In this document: in pieces, positions 9,077 to 17,210 of the stretch
Position numbering within the stretch: the stretch's first letter is position 1
Layout of the letters: each line of letters begins with the position of its first letter
From: CAYXDO01 sp964463485
GTDB taxonomy: Bacteria > Myxococcota > Kuafuiibacteriia > Kuafuiibacteriales > Kuafuiibacteriaceae
DNA length: 53,334 nucleotides
Assembly: GCA_964463485.1 (NCBI GenBank)
Contig: CAYXDO010000071.1
Span: 1-53,334 of the forward strand
Direction: 5' to 3'
Notes under the pieces: generated by a model
Databases searched by the model: none
What the model saw: the letters and a program-made list of their open reading frames with translations, nothing else
Told to the model about the DNA's origin: nothing
Made by a program: the position numbers and the translations under genes

Positions 9077-9954
9077 GCCTTGGCCCCGACGAGCGCGCCG
9101 TACACCGCGCACTCACTCTCTTCGTCGAGTCCGAGCATCCGATTCATGGGATCGTCGAAGAACCCGCCCACGCTCGTCGTGCCCAAACCCATCGCCGTGC
9201 CGACGAGGAGTATGTTCTGCACCATGTGTCCAGCCTCGAGCAAAGCGAAGCGGTAGCCCCGCTCCTGGTACTTGGCGAACGCTCGCTCGAACCCGATGGT
9301 CAGTACGAGGAGCGCCGCGGGCTGGGCCCGACGTAGCCCAGCGGGAAGCGATGCCTCGAGCCCGGCCGAGATCTCCTCGAAGGAACGTAGGAGCTCCAAT
9401 GAATGCTCGGGCACGCGGTAATGGTACAGGCTCGGCTCGAGGTCCTCGACCTGAAACGGTACCAGATAAATCTCGATCGGATAACAACTGCCCGCGGACG
9501 GGTAGGCCCGTCGCGGCAACCCATCCGTCTCACCGGTGACCCCGAAAGCCAGGCCCATCAACTCGGCGAGCTCCACGAGAGTCAGAGTCCGCGACCCGAA
9601 GCCTGCCACCGTGCGGCGCGAGGCGATCGCCTCCCGCAGCGGGCTGAGTTGCCTCGATCGATCTCGAGGCAGCGCGACCCGCGGTGCGCCTGAATACTCC
9701 TTGAACGCGAGCGCCCGGTCGAATCCGCGCAGCTCCTCCGGGGACATCTCCGGCCAGAACGTGGGACTCAGTCCGCTGTGGCGATGATAAACGAGGGCGG
9801 CTGGGGCCTTCGCTTGAGGCGGCGCGCCAAGGGAGACGAGCTGCGAACGACGCTCCGCGTCCCGCTCCGCCTGCTTCTCTCTCAAGGCGCTCGCCAGGGC
9901 GGACGTTTCCTGGGGACCATTCAGGAGAAGTTGGAGCCATCGGTCAGCGGCCAT
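9073..9954 (-). CDS. SagB-type FMN-dependent azoline dehydrogenase
   Basis: A 293-aa nitroreductase-fold protein of the SagB/ThcOx family. These enzymes use FMN to oxidise azolines made by the YcaO enzyme to aromatic thiazoles/oxazoles. Seen here: the first FMN-binding segment REAIASRRTVAGFGSRTL, the family block YPSAGSCYPIEIYLVP, and the late block FALLEAGHMVQNILLVGTAM followed by the Gly-rich GLGTTSVGGFFDD. The first 80 residues are a helical N-terminal extension. It is the first gene of the minus-strand TOMM run and overlaps the YcaO gene by 4 bp. It diverges from the amidohydrolase gene across a 72-bp gap. Confidence 0.92.
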   Translation of the reverse strand: MAADRWLQLLLNGPQETSALASALREKQAERDAERRSQLVSLGAPPQAKAPAALVYHRHSGLSPTFWPEMSPEELRGFDRALAFKEYSGAPRVALPRDRSRQLSPLREAIASRRTVAGFGSRTLTLVELAELMGLAFGVTGETDGLPRRAYPSAGSCYPIEIYLVPFQVEDLEPSLYHYRVPEHSLELLRSFEEISAGLEASLPAGLRRAQPAALLVLTIGFERAFAKYQERGYRFALLEAGHMVQNILLVGTAMGLGTTSVGGFFDDPMNRMLGLDEESECAVYGALVGAKA

Positions 9955-9987
9955 CGGCCCTTTGTACTGCGCTCCGCGCTTTCCTTC

Positions 9988-9993
9988 TATACT
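9988..9993 (+). promoter_or_regulatory. Candidate -10 element in a divergent 72-bp gap
   Basis: TATACT lies 34 bases before the GTG of the amidohydrolase gene, in the short AT-richer gap between it and sagB. A TTGTAC at 9962-9967 could be a -35 box, but the 20-bp spacing is too long for a standard sigma-70 site, so only the -10 element is offered. Confidence 0.3.
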
Positions 9994-10026
9994 CGTGCTT
10001 CGAAATCGTTCTAGGCTCGTCGCCGC

Positions 10027-12093
10027 GTGTCGCCTCGGCCGGGAACCTTCGGATTGCTCGTCTTACTCTCGACGGCCTGCGCCGCGAAAACCGGATCCAT
10101 GGAGACCAGCGGGAGTATGTCGCAAACCTCAGTGCCCCTCGCCATCGTGGACGTCTCGGTGATACCTATGGACACTGACCGTGTCCTCGACGGACAGACT
10201 GTCATCATCCGAGGGGACCTCATCGCGGCAATCGGCGATTCCGCGAAGGTCAGTTTGCCTGAGGACGCCGTTCGGATCGACGGGCGAGGAAAGTTCTTGA
10301 TTCCTGGACTCATCGACGCGCACGTCCACGCTGAGTCGACCGCGTCGCTCGCGCTCTTCGTGGCCCACGGGGTCACGACCATCCGAAACATGGTCGGCAG
10401 CGCCACTCATTTGGCCTGGCGCGAGCAGACCAAGCGCGGCGCGCTGTTCGGACCCTCCATCATCACCGCCGGAGAGTTGATCGACGGGGGAGTAGCTTGG
10501 AACGGCACCGAGCTCGTCGAAAACGGCGTCGACGCGGATCGAGTGATCTCTGCCCAGCGGCGACGTGGTTATGACTTCGTCAAGTTCTACCAGCAGCTGA
10601 CCCCTCAGGCCTTCGAGGCGGTCGTTCTCTCGGCAAAGGCTCATGGGTTCGAGCTCGCCGGTCACGTGCCTGATCGCGTGGGTCTGGAGAAGGTGCTCGC
10701 CGCGCGCGTGAGCTCGATCGAGCACCTGACGGGGTACCTCGAATTCATCGAGGCCGACGACTCACCCGGGAAAGGGAAGCTCGACCGAGCGAGCCGAATC
10801 GGGCGCGCCGACCACGTGGATCCGAGCAAGATCGAGTTGGCTGCCAAGCTCACGGCTGCGTCCGGGGTGTGGAATTGCGTCACCCTGGTGAACTCGTACC
10901 GAAAGGTGCCTCCCACGGAGATCGAGGTCTTTCAAAAGGCTCCGGTGATGCACTACGTCGCTCCCCTGTTGGCGGCGAGCTGGGATCCCGGCCGAGATTT
11001 TCGCACACGAATGGCTCCCCCGGAGTTTTGGAAATCGCTTCGCGCGGGTGACCGCGTGCGGGCGCAGCTCGTGAACGCGCTCTACAAGGCGGGGGCTCCG
11101 CTCGTGGTGGGTACCGACATGGCGAACCCATTCGTGGTGCCCGGGGAGTCCGTCCACCTGGAGCTCGAGCACCTCGTCGCCGCCGGCCTGACTCCCTTCG
11201 ATGCGCTTGCGGCTGCGACCAGCCGTTCGGGAGAGTTTCTCCACGGTGCCGGTGAGTCCGGCGCCGGTGAGTTTGGAACGGTCTCGGAAGGGAGGCGCGC
11301 GGACTTGATCCTCGTCCGCGGCAACCCCTTGGTCGATATTACGAATACAAGGAAGATCGACGGGGTCTTCCTTCGCGGCCAGTGGCTCCCGCGGCGCGAG
11401 CTCGATCGGCGACTCTCGGAGCTCGAGGCCTCGTTCACCCAGAAGCACACGCCGCCCGTGCTGGCAGCTTCGCCGGGCGAACGCTCCCTGCTGTACTCGC
11501 TTCGCTTCAACGACCGTCCGTTCGCGACCGAGAGAGTCCAACTCGGAGCCGATCATCTTCGCTCGAAGCTCGTCACCGACGGACCCGACGCAGTCTCGTT
11601 CGAGACGCACGTCGGGCTCGACGACGCCCATGACCCGACGAAGGTCGAAGTGAGTCGCGACAGCGCGTTCCTCTCCGCGAAGCTGTACGCCCAGAGGGCG
11701 TCCACCGGATTTGCCGTCCGAACCAACGCGCCGTTTGGCGAAGGGGCAGAGCACGCTCTTCGAGATCTTCCTCTCGCGCCGGCAAGCCGCGCGATGGCTG
11801 GCAACATCATGGCCGGTATGATCGTGATGCTTCCGAAATTCATCGGTCTGAAGGTCGGCGAGAGTCGCGTCTTCGAAGTCAACGCGCTCGAGCTGAACCC
11901 GGAAGCCGAGGTCGGCGCGGCGACGTGGAGCGTCGAGCGAAAGGCCGACGAAGCCGCTGATCGGAGCTTCGAGGTCGAGGTCAAGGGTCGCAATTGGCAC
12001 GAGTCGCGGACCGCAAAGGTAGACCAGCAGGGTGAGATCACCGAAGCAACTTTCGACATTCTCATCGCAACGATAACCGCCAAGCGAGAGTGA
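10027..12093 (+). CDS. Amidohydrolase-family lipoprotein
   Basis: A 688-aa protein with a GTG start. The N-terminus has a lipoprotein-like signal (LLVLLSTAC) and then a metal-dependent hydrolase of the imidazolonepropionase/prolidase-like amidohydrolase group. The first metal site His-x-His is in LIDAHVHAES at residues 99 and 101; a Lys candidate for the bridging position is in YDFVKFYQQ; later His are in GFELAGHVPD and SSIEHLTG; the Asp is in PLVVGTDMA. The C-terminal composite strand domain (ADLILVRGNPLVDI) is typical. About 220 further residues follow and are not part of the standard fold. Substrate cannot be told; family members cleave cyclic amides, Xaa-Pro/Xaa-Arg dipeptides or similar. 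Location would be the periplasm or outer membrane. Confidence 0.88.
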   Translation: MSPRPGTFGLLVLLSTACAAKTGSMETSGSMSQTSVPLAIVDVSVIPMDTDRVLDGQTVIIRGDLIAAIGDSAKVSLPEDAVRIDGRGKFLIPGLIDAHVHAESTASLALFVAHGVTTIRNMVGSATHLAWREQTKRGALFGPSIITAGELIDGGVAWNGTELVENGVDADRVISAQRRRGYDFVKFYQQLTPQAFEAVVLSAKAHGFELAGHVPDRVGLEKVLAARVSSIEHLTGYLEFIEADDSPGKGKLDRASRIGRADHVDPSKIELAAKLTAASGVWNCVTLVNSYRKVPPTEIEVFQKAPVMHYVAPLLAASWDPGRDFRTRMAPPEFWKSLRAGDRVRAQLVNALYKAGAPLVVGTDMANPFVVPGESVHLELEHLVAAGLTPFDALAAATSRSGEFLHGAGESGAGEFGTVSEGRRADLILVRGNPLVDITNTRKIDGVFLRGQWLPRRELDRRLSELEASFTQKHTPPVLAASPGERSLLYSLRFNDRPFATERVQLGADHLRSKLVTDGPDAVSFETHVGLDDAHDPTKVEVSRDSAFLSAKLYAQRASTGFAVRTNAPFGEGAEHALRDLPLAPASRAMAGNIMAGMIVMLPKFIGLKVGESRVFEVNALELNPEAEVGAATWSVERKADEAADRSFEVEVKGRNWHESRTAKVDQQGEITEATFDILIATITAKRE

Positions 12094-12150
12094 CTCGGGA
12101 ACGGACTCGGGCTACGTGACTTTGGCTCCGAACCATCCCATCATCGACTC

Positions 12151-12498
12151 ATGAGCGACCAGGACGCGCCCGACCTTCGGCTCCAGCAGGCCAACGAGCG
12201 CACCCTGTTGGCGTGGGTTCGAACCGGCGCAGGGCTCAGCGGGTTCGGCTTCGTGCTCGAGCGCTCCGAGCTTCTGTTCCCGGCAGGACGGCAGGGCGGC
12301 TTCCTCGAGTATCTCGGAGTCGCGATGATCATCCTCGGCGTCGTCGCCAACGTTTGCGCCGCCGCGGAGTACCGACGAATTCGGAGCAACCTGATCGCGA
12401 AGAGAACGCCCCTGGGAAGCGCCCATTTCGGGCCACTCGTCGCCATCGTGGCGGCTTTGCTCGGTCTCATGCTCGCGATCGGTCTCCTGCTCGAGTGA
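12151..12498 (+). CDS. DUF202 (YidH-like) membrane protein
   Basis: A 115-aa protein with three membrane segments and the DUF202 opening motif LQQANERTLLAWVRTGAGLS, which matches the family's 'ERT.LAW.RT' signature. The length is as expected. Role is unknown; homologous domains occur as single small inner-membrane proteins and as modules on VTC-type proteins. It follows the amidohydrolase by 57 bp on the same strand, but a functional link is not implied. Confidence 0.88.
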   Translation: MSDQDAPDLRLQQANERTLLAWVRTGAGLSGFGFVLERSELLFPAGRQGGFLEYLGVAMIILGVVANVCAAAEYRRIRSNLIAKRTPLGSAHFGPLVAIVAALLGLMLAIGLLLE

Positions 12499-12608
12499 GT
12501 CGATCCTCGTGGAGCTGAGCCCAAGCATGCCGTGTGGCGCCATTGATGCGATTGAGGCACCCTGGCCAGCGGCTTGATCTGGCCAACCTCCTGACGCACA
12601 ATGCATGA

Positions 12609-12989
12609 ATGACCCCGACTCCTTCGTCTTTGACCTTCGAGCGGGCCTTCGAGCTACTCATCCAGCCGGGCGTCTTGGTCCTTCGCAAAGTAGCCAAAGC
12701 GCCCAACCGTTGGCTCGAGTTGAACGATGACGCGAGGGCCCGATCACTCCAGGCGTTCGCGCTCAGCTTGTGTCTCGTCGCGCTGTCCGTCGTCATGGGT
12801 CACTGGAGAGGTGTGTCCGTTGGAGCGCTCGCGTTCGTGATCGCTTGCTGCGGAATCGGCAGCGACCGCGCGTGGCTGATTCGGTGGACTCTCCGCCTCG
12901 CCCTGGTCGTGGCCGCGGTCGGGCTCTGGGATTGGTGCCTTCCGCAGGGCGGTCACCATGGGTTCAGCCGCTGCTACGCCATCAAGTGA
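12609..12989 (+). CDS. Small hypothetical membrane protein, 126 aa
   Basis: No family recognised. Residues 1-55 are amphipathic and soluble-looking; about 58-78, 83-99 and 107-120 are hydrophobic and likely cross the membrane. It ends with a short Cys/His-containing tail. The coding call rests on a consistent hydrophobic pattern and on its place between two plus-strand genes. Confidence 0.5.
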   Translation: MTPTPSSLTFERAFELLIQPGVLVLRKVAKAPNRWLELNDDARARSLQAFALSLCLVALSVVMGHWRGVSVGALAFVIACCGIGSDRAWLIRWTLRLALVVAAVGLWDWCLPQGGHHGFSRCYAIK

Positions 12990-13313
12990 CCACGCGAGCT
13001 CTGCGTCCTTTGCGCGAAGCTTGACGGCTCGGCTCGTTTCCTTGGTGTACGTAAGGGACGAGCCGATGAGTCACAGTCACCCGTAGAATCGCGGCGCTTT
13101 TCAAGCGGGGACCGAACTGCTTCGAAGTGTCACTGACCGTTTCCTGGGCGCGGTTTTCGGGGCCCATGACACGCGCTCGAGTCGGGCTCGATAGTGTCTC
13201 ATTTGCCTCAGGGTTCGACCGCGCCCCCGATCGAAAGCTGACTTCCCCGATCGACCGTTGTCTACGCCTTCGGACCATGGACCGGCCCCCGGCGGGCTGA
13301 TAGGCACCTCGCC
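12990..13313. other. Intergenic DNA before sppA
   Basis: A 324-bp stretch without a convincing gene. Apart from the hairpin at 13030-13065, nothing structured was seen. Confidence 0.5.
13030..13065 (+). terminator. Hairpin, terminator-like
   Basis: An inverted repeat of CGGCTCGTTTCCTT against AAGGGACGAGCCG, with a 9-nt loop and one bulge, lies 41 bases after the 126-aa gene. The stem is strong, but there is no T-tract, so it could be a Rho-independent-like terminator, an RNA-stabilising hairpin, or a protein site. Confidence 0.4.
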
Positions 13314-14510
13314 ATGGCAGAGCGCGAGGAGGATCCTCCGAACCCGCGACCTATCGAGGAAGCGGGCGCGAAGCCCCCAGAGGAGGCCAAGGCCGCGCCC
13401 CCGCGCGACTCCGAGGCTGCGACGCCTGAGCCTGTAGCGCCTCCGGTTCATACGACGACGTCGTCTCGGCCTGAGCAGACCTCCGGATGGCCGGCTGAAT
13501 CGCCGCGCGCGCTCCCGCCCCAGCCTCCCGCGGAGTGGAGGAGCGAGACGCCTCGTCCCGAGCCGCGTCGCCGGATCGGGCGCCTCTCCGCCTTTCTGAC
13601 TCTCCTGTTCGGCGCTTTGCTCGGCGGGACCTGCGTGCGCTCGTGCGGCGGAGTGGCCACCGAGGTCGTGGCAGGCCCGGGCAGCGCCACAATCGGTGTG
13701 GTCGAGGTGATCGGCCCGATCGCCGACGGACAGGCCGAAGTCCGGCGGATCCGACAGCTCATGAGGGAAGGCTCGGTCGACGCGATCCTCGTTCGAGTCG
13801 ACTCCCCGGGCGGCGCGGTGGCTCCATCCCAAGAAATCTACGAAGCCTTGGTACAAGCCGGTCACATGAAGCCGGTGGTCGCTTCGATCGGGACGGTCGG
13901 TGCGTCGGGCGGCCTATGGATCGCGCTCGGGGCTGAGCGGATCTTCGCTTCGGCCGGCAGCATCACAGGTTCCATCGGCGTCATCACCTATGGGTTCGAT
14001 CTGCGAGGCATCGCCGAAAGGCTCGCGATCTCTCCGCGGGTGTTCAAGTCCGGAGTTCAGAAGGACTCGGGCAACCCATTCGGTGTGACTTCGCCGCAGG
14101 AAGAGCAGGCCACGATGGATCTCATCGCGGACGTATACGATCAGTTCGTGTCCACGGTCGCCGAACGCAGAAGAATGAGCGTCGACCATGTTCGAACGTT
14201 CGCGGACGGCCGCGTTCTCTCGGGCCGAGTCGCCAAGGAGTTGGGGCTCGTCGATGATCTGGGCGGACTCTTCGACGCGGCCAGAGAGGCAGCGTGGCTG
14301 GTAGAGGTCCGGCGTGCGGAAGAAGGCGGACGCCCCAAACCCGAGCGCGATCGCGCGACGGAGCTCGACCCTACGCTGGTATACGAGAGAGCTAGGGCGA
14401 GCGGGCTGCTCAGGATGCTCGCCGAAGATGCGCAGGGCGCAGCGAGCGCGGCGATGATGGAGCTCGCTCGGAGCCTGCTGGAGAGTCAAACGCGCGTCGA
14501 GGTTCGCTGA
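13314..14510 (+). CDS. sppA: Signal peptide peptidase SppA-like (S49 family)
   Basis: A 398-aa serine protease of the membrane-bound S49 family that degrades cleaved signal peptides. Residues 1-85 are a Pro/Glu-rich cytoplasmic stretch; about 90-105 is a single membrane anchor; the protease domain follows. The catalytic Ser is in GTVGASGGLWIALGAE and the general-base Lys in RVFKSGVQKDSGNPF. The block VRVDSPGGAV forms the oxyanion region. The length fits the short, single-domain SppA type (tetramer or octamer) rather than the 67-kDa E. coli type. The long Pro-rich N-terminal extension is unusual. The next gene starts 6 bases after the stop, so the two are probably co-transcribed. Confidence 0.9.
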   Translation: MAEREEDPPNPRPIEEAGAKPPEEAKAAPPRDSEAATPEPVAPPVHTTTSSRPEQTSGWPAESPRALPPQPPAEWRSETPRPEPRRRIGRLSAFLTLLFGALLGGTCVRSCGGVATEVVAGPGSATIGVVEVIGPIADGQAEVRRIRQLMREGSVDAILVRVDSPGGAVAPSQEIYEALVQAGHMKPVVASIGTVGASGGLWIALGAERIFASAGSITGSIGVITYGFDLRGIAERLAISPRVFKSGVQKDSGNPFGVTSPQEEQATMDLIADVYDQFVSTVAERRRMSVDHVRTFADGRVLSGRVAKELGLVDDLGGLFDAAREAAWLVEVRRAEEGGRPKPERDRATELDPTLVYERARASGLLRMLAEDAQGAASAAMMELARSLLESQTRVEVR

Positions 14511-14516
14511 AGCGAT

Positions 14517-15413
14517 GTGGACATGATTGGTTCGTGGGTGTCATGCGCGCTCCTCGCGAGCGCTCCGATCGCGACGGTTCACGAGACCGTAGGCGTCCTT
14601 CCGATTCGCGGTGACTCCGGTCCGTTGAGCCGCAACCTCGTGGAGCGCCTTCGTGGCATCGAAGGGATCACTGTGGTGAGCGCCATCGATCTCCGGGGCT
14701 TGCTCGGTCCGGAGGTGGCGGCACGCGTCGCCGCGTGCGAGTCCGACACCTGCGTCGCGCAGGCCGTGACTTCTCTTCGCACCGACAAGCTCGTCCTTGG
14801 CGAAATCAGCGGTGCTCGCGTTCGCCTTCGGTTGGTCGACACGAGCACACCCAGCGCGGCCATCGTCCGCGTCTCGGTCGACCTGGGCGAGACTCTCGCC
14901 ACCTCGATCGAGCTCGCGTCCGCGTTGTTCGAAGGGAAGCGCGGCTTCGGCTTGCTCGTCGTCGAGACCTCGCCGGTGGCGTTCGTCTCGATCGACGGCG
15001 AGCCCCGCGGACCGGCGCCGGTAGGCCCCTTGTCCCTGGCCGTGGGCCGTCACACCGTCGTGGTGGACGCCCCTGAGTATGACTCCGAAGAGCGCGAGCT
15101 CGAGGTGAGGCTCGGAGATACGACTCGCCTCGAGGTGAGTCTATCCAAGCCCGTGGGATCTCTGCCGTTCGTGCTTGGAGGCAGCGGCGTCGCGGCGGTC
15201 GGCGGAGGCGCGGTGGCTGCGATCATCGCGTCGTCCATCGCCTCCGACTGGAAGGCCGCGTGCGCGACAGGTCATTGCGACCCAGGCTATTCGCGCGAAG
15301 TTTACTCATCCGACGAGGGCCGAGTGCTCGCGCTCAACGGCGTGTCCGTCGCGCTGATCGCGGTAGGTGCCGCGCTCGTGCTGGCGGGAGGCGGCGCGTG
15401 GCTGGCTCGCTGA
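14517..15413 (+). CDS. PEGA-domain membrane protein, 298 aa
   Basis: Residues 1-20 look like a signal peptide. Residues about 25-140 resemble the myxobacterial N-terminal region found before PEGA domains (a Rossmann-like strand-helix pattern with one Cys pair, ACESDTCVAQAV). Residues about 160-225 form a PEGA-type beta module (VETSPVAFVSIDGEPRGPAP). Two hydrophobic segments follow near 230-250 and 278-297 with a Cys-containing loop between. PEGA modules are extracytoplasmic and of unknown binding role. The start could be GTG 14517 or ATG 14523, two codons later. It overlaps the next gene by 16 bases. Confidence 0.75.
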   Translation: MDMIGSWVSCALLASAPIATVHETVGVLPIRGDSGPLSRNLVERLRGIEGITVVSAIDLRGLLGPEVAARVAACESDTCVAQAVTSLRTDKLVLGEISGARVRLRLVDTSTPSAAIVRVSVDLGETLATSIELASALFEGKRGFGLLVVETSPVAFVSIDGEPRGPAPVGPLSLAVGRHTVVVDAPEYDSEERELEVRLGDTTRLEVSLSKPVGSLPFVLGGSGVAAVGGGAVAAIIASSIASDWKAACATGHCDPGYSREVYSSDEGRVLALNGVSVALIAVGAALVLAGGGAWLAR

Positions 15414-16381
15414 GACCACTCGCCTCGACTTTGCTCGGCTCGCTCTGTGCGTGCGTGGAGCTCCCGACGGTCGATCCGGCCTCGTTTGCGTGCGTGCCCG
15501 AAGACGTCGAGAGTTGCCCGAGCTCACACGCTTGTGTGGACGAGTCTTGTTTTCCCAGGCTCGGGTGCTTCGAAAACGATCCGACCGAGCTCGGCTGCGA
15601 CCCATCCAAGAATCGCTGCGACCTGATCGTCGGCGAGACGTTCGCCCGCGTCGCTTGTCGAAGCGGTACTCACCTCGTGGACACGAGCACGGCGCCGATA
15701 GACCGGGAAGCTTGCTCCTGCCTCGACGGGACCGTATGCGCGACGCTCGCGACCTTCTCTTCGGACTGGCCTTTGTATGTGTTGAAACCTTCGGCGGGCC
15801 CAGCGTCCGAGCAGCTATCGAGCGTCGGACTCACGGCCGACCTCGAGGAGACTCGATGGTGCGTCTTGCCTTGCGGTTCCGAGCGAGACTGCCCGGGCAA
15901 TCACACGTGTCGAGCCGCCGCTGTGGTTGGAACAACGGCCGATCGCGGCACCGTCGGCGTCTGCTACCCAGACCGACTCCCGACGACGAGCTCGATCGCG
16001 AGCGCGCAGCTCGATCCGCTGTTTTGTGCTTCGAACACGGATTGCAGCGAAGAGCTCGGCCGACCCGCGGGCCGATGCCGCGTCGAGGTCGTCGACGTTC
16101 ATGACCATCCTGCGCGCCCTGCGGGACAAGCCTGGGGCGTTCATCGCGCGTTGACGAGCCGCTGCGACGAGAGCTCCGGCGGTGGTCTCAAGCCGGCGGG
16201 AGCGGGATGCCTCGACAGCGCCGATTGCATTTCGGGCGCATGTGTAAACGGTCGCTGCGCGGTGCTGTGCGACCCCGACGAACCCCGATCGTGCGGAGCC
16301 CCCGCCTGCCGCGCGGCGACAGTTACGCGAAAAACCGCGGCCCAGCCGATCGAAGACGAAATCTTCGTCTGTGGCCGCTAG
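15398..16381 (+). CDS. Cys-rich lipoprotein, 328 aa
   Basis: The frame is open far upstream, but the GTG at 15398 has a good ribosome site (GGGAGG, 7 bases away) and yields a clean lipoprotein signal (STLLGSLCAC). About 25 cysteines follow. Segments such as CGSERDCPGNHTC, CLDSADCISGACVNGRC and CDPDEPRSC are typical of secreted disulfide-rich myxobacterial proteins with EGF- or Notch-like spacing. No enzyme domain is visible. It overlaps the PEGA gene by 16 bp and probably shares its transcript with sppA. Confidence 0.75.
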   Translation: MAGSLRPLASTLLGSLCACVELPTVDPASFACVPEDVESCPSSHACVDESCFPRLGCFENDPTELGCDPSKNRCDLIVGETFARVACRSGTHLVDTSTAPIDREACSCLDGTVCATLATFSSDWPLYVLKPSAGPASEQLSSVGLTADLEETRWCVLPCGSERDCPGNHTCRAAAVVGTTADRGTVGVCYPDRLPTTSSIASAQLDPLFCASNTDCSEELGRPAGRCRVEVVDVHDHPARPAGQAWGVHRALTSRCDESSGGGLKPAGAGCLDSADCISGACVNGRCAVLCDPDEPRSCGAPACRAATVTRKTAAQPIEDEIFVCGR

Positions 16382-16394
16382 CGGTCACGCAAAC

Positions 16395-17192
16395 TCAGAA
16401 AGAGTAGCTCAAGACGAAGGAAGTCTCGACTGCGTCGCTCGCTTCGTCGGTATCGAACAAGGAGCTGATCGCGCTCAAGGACAGGTGGCTCTCCGAGTCG
16501 ACTCCGAACGGATAAATCCAGACGTCGAGCCCGGCCCGCAAGGGCTGGGTGACCCCTGCGCCCGCGGCGACTCGGTTGTCGGCGCCGCCTTCGACTCTGT
16601 AGCTCGTGCTCGTGTAGAGCGTGGGTGAGAACCAGGCGTATGGGCAAATCGACAACCACGGAGCGACGACGAGCTCGGCCATGGCACCGATCCCGCCTGA
16701 AATCACCAGGTGGTCAGCTCGAAAGTCGGGGAGTCCTCGCGCCCGGCCGGTCGCCGAGTACCCAAAACCCCGGACGTTCACGAAGGCGGTGAGCGCATGG
16801 GGTCGTGGCTCTCCATCCTTGTCCCACTCAGCGTCTTCGTTCGAAGACCAAATCATGTGAAAAGCTCGTACCTGGCCTCCGAGCGCGTAGCCAATGGCTT
16901 GCTCCCCATCGACGGCGCCGAAGGTCGCGGTCAATCTCGCGTGGGCGACCGACGCGGCGGCTTGAACTCCGAGACCTCGACTCCACTCCTGTTCGAACAC
17001 GTATTGGGCGCCGATGGCCTGGAGGCCCAGGGTGAGTTGCTGCGAGTCTCTGTCGGTCGCCGCGTAGAAGAGACTGGGTGAGTGAGTACGCAAATCCTGG
17101 TCGATCCGAACTCTGTAGAGAGGCGGCGTGTAGGAAGCGTAGGAGCTTGAAGCGAGGGCGGAGAGGGCGACGAAAGGAATCAATCGCCTCAT
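16395..17192 (-). CDS. Outer-membrane beta-barrel protein
   Basis: A 265-aa protein with a signal peptide (residues 1-19, ending SYAS). The rest is an alternating-hydrophobicity beta-strand pattern with Gly/aromatic-rich strands and a final strand ending VLSYSF, the C-terminal Phe signal for BAM insertion. No specific barrel family is recognised. The ATG has a GAGGCGATC ribosome site, and it begins 18 bases after the GltJ/AgmX-like gene, so it probably belongs to that operon. In Myxococcus, Glt machinery includes outer-membrane barrels, so a role as the outer partner is plausible but not shown. Confidence 0.75.
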   Translation of the reverse strand: MRRLIPFVALSALASSSYASYTPPLYRVRIDQDLRTHSPSLFYAATDRDSQQLTLGLQAIGAQYVFEQEWSRGLGVQAAASVAHARLTATFGAVDGEQAIGYALGGQVRAFHMIWSSNEDAEWDKDGEPRPHALTAFVNVRGFGYSATGRARGLPDFRADHLVISGGIGAMAELVVAPWLSICPYAWFSPTLYTSTSYRVEGGADNRVAAGAGVTQPLRAGLDVWIYPFGVDSESHLSLSAISSLFDTDEASDAVETSFVLSYSF

Positions 17193-17210
17193 GATCGCCT
17201 CATGGTTCAG

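Noticed and set aside
10762..12000. Long minus-strand open frame inside the amidohydrolase gene
   Set aside because: Shadow frame in GC-rich DNA; it has no domain and lies opposite a gene with intact motifs.
15260..15397. Longer N-terminus for the Cys-rich lipoprotein gene
   Set aside because: The extra 46 residues are Arg-rich shadow of the PEGA gene; the GTG at 15398 has a strong ribosome site and a lipoprotein signal right after it.
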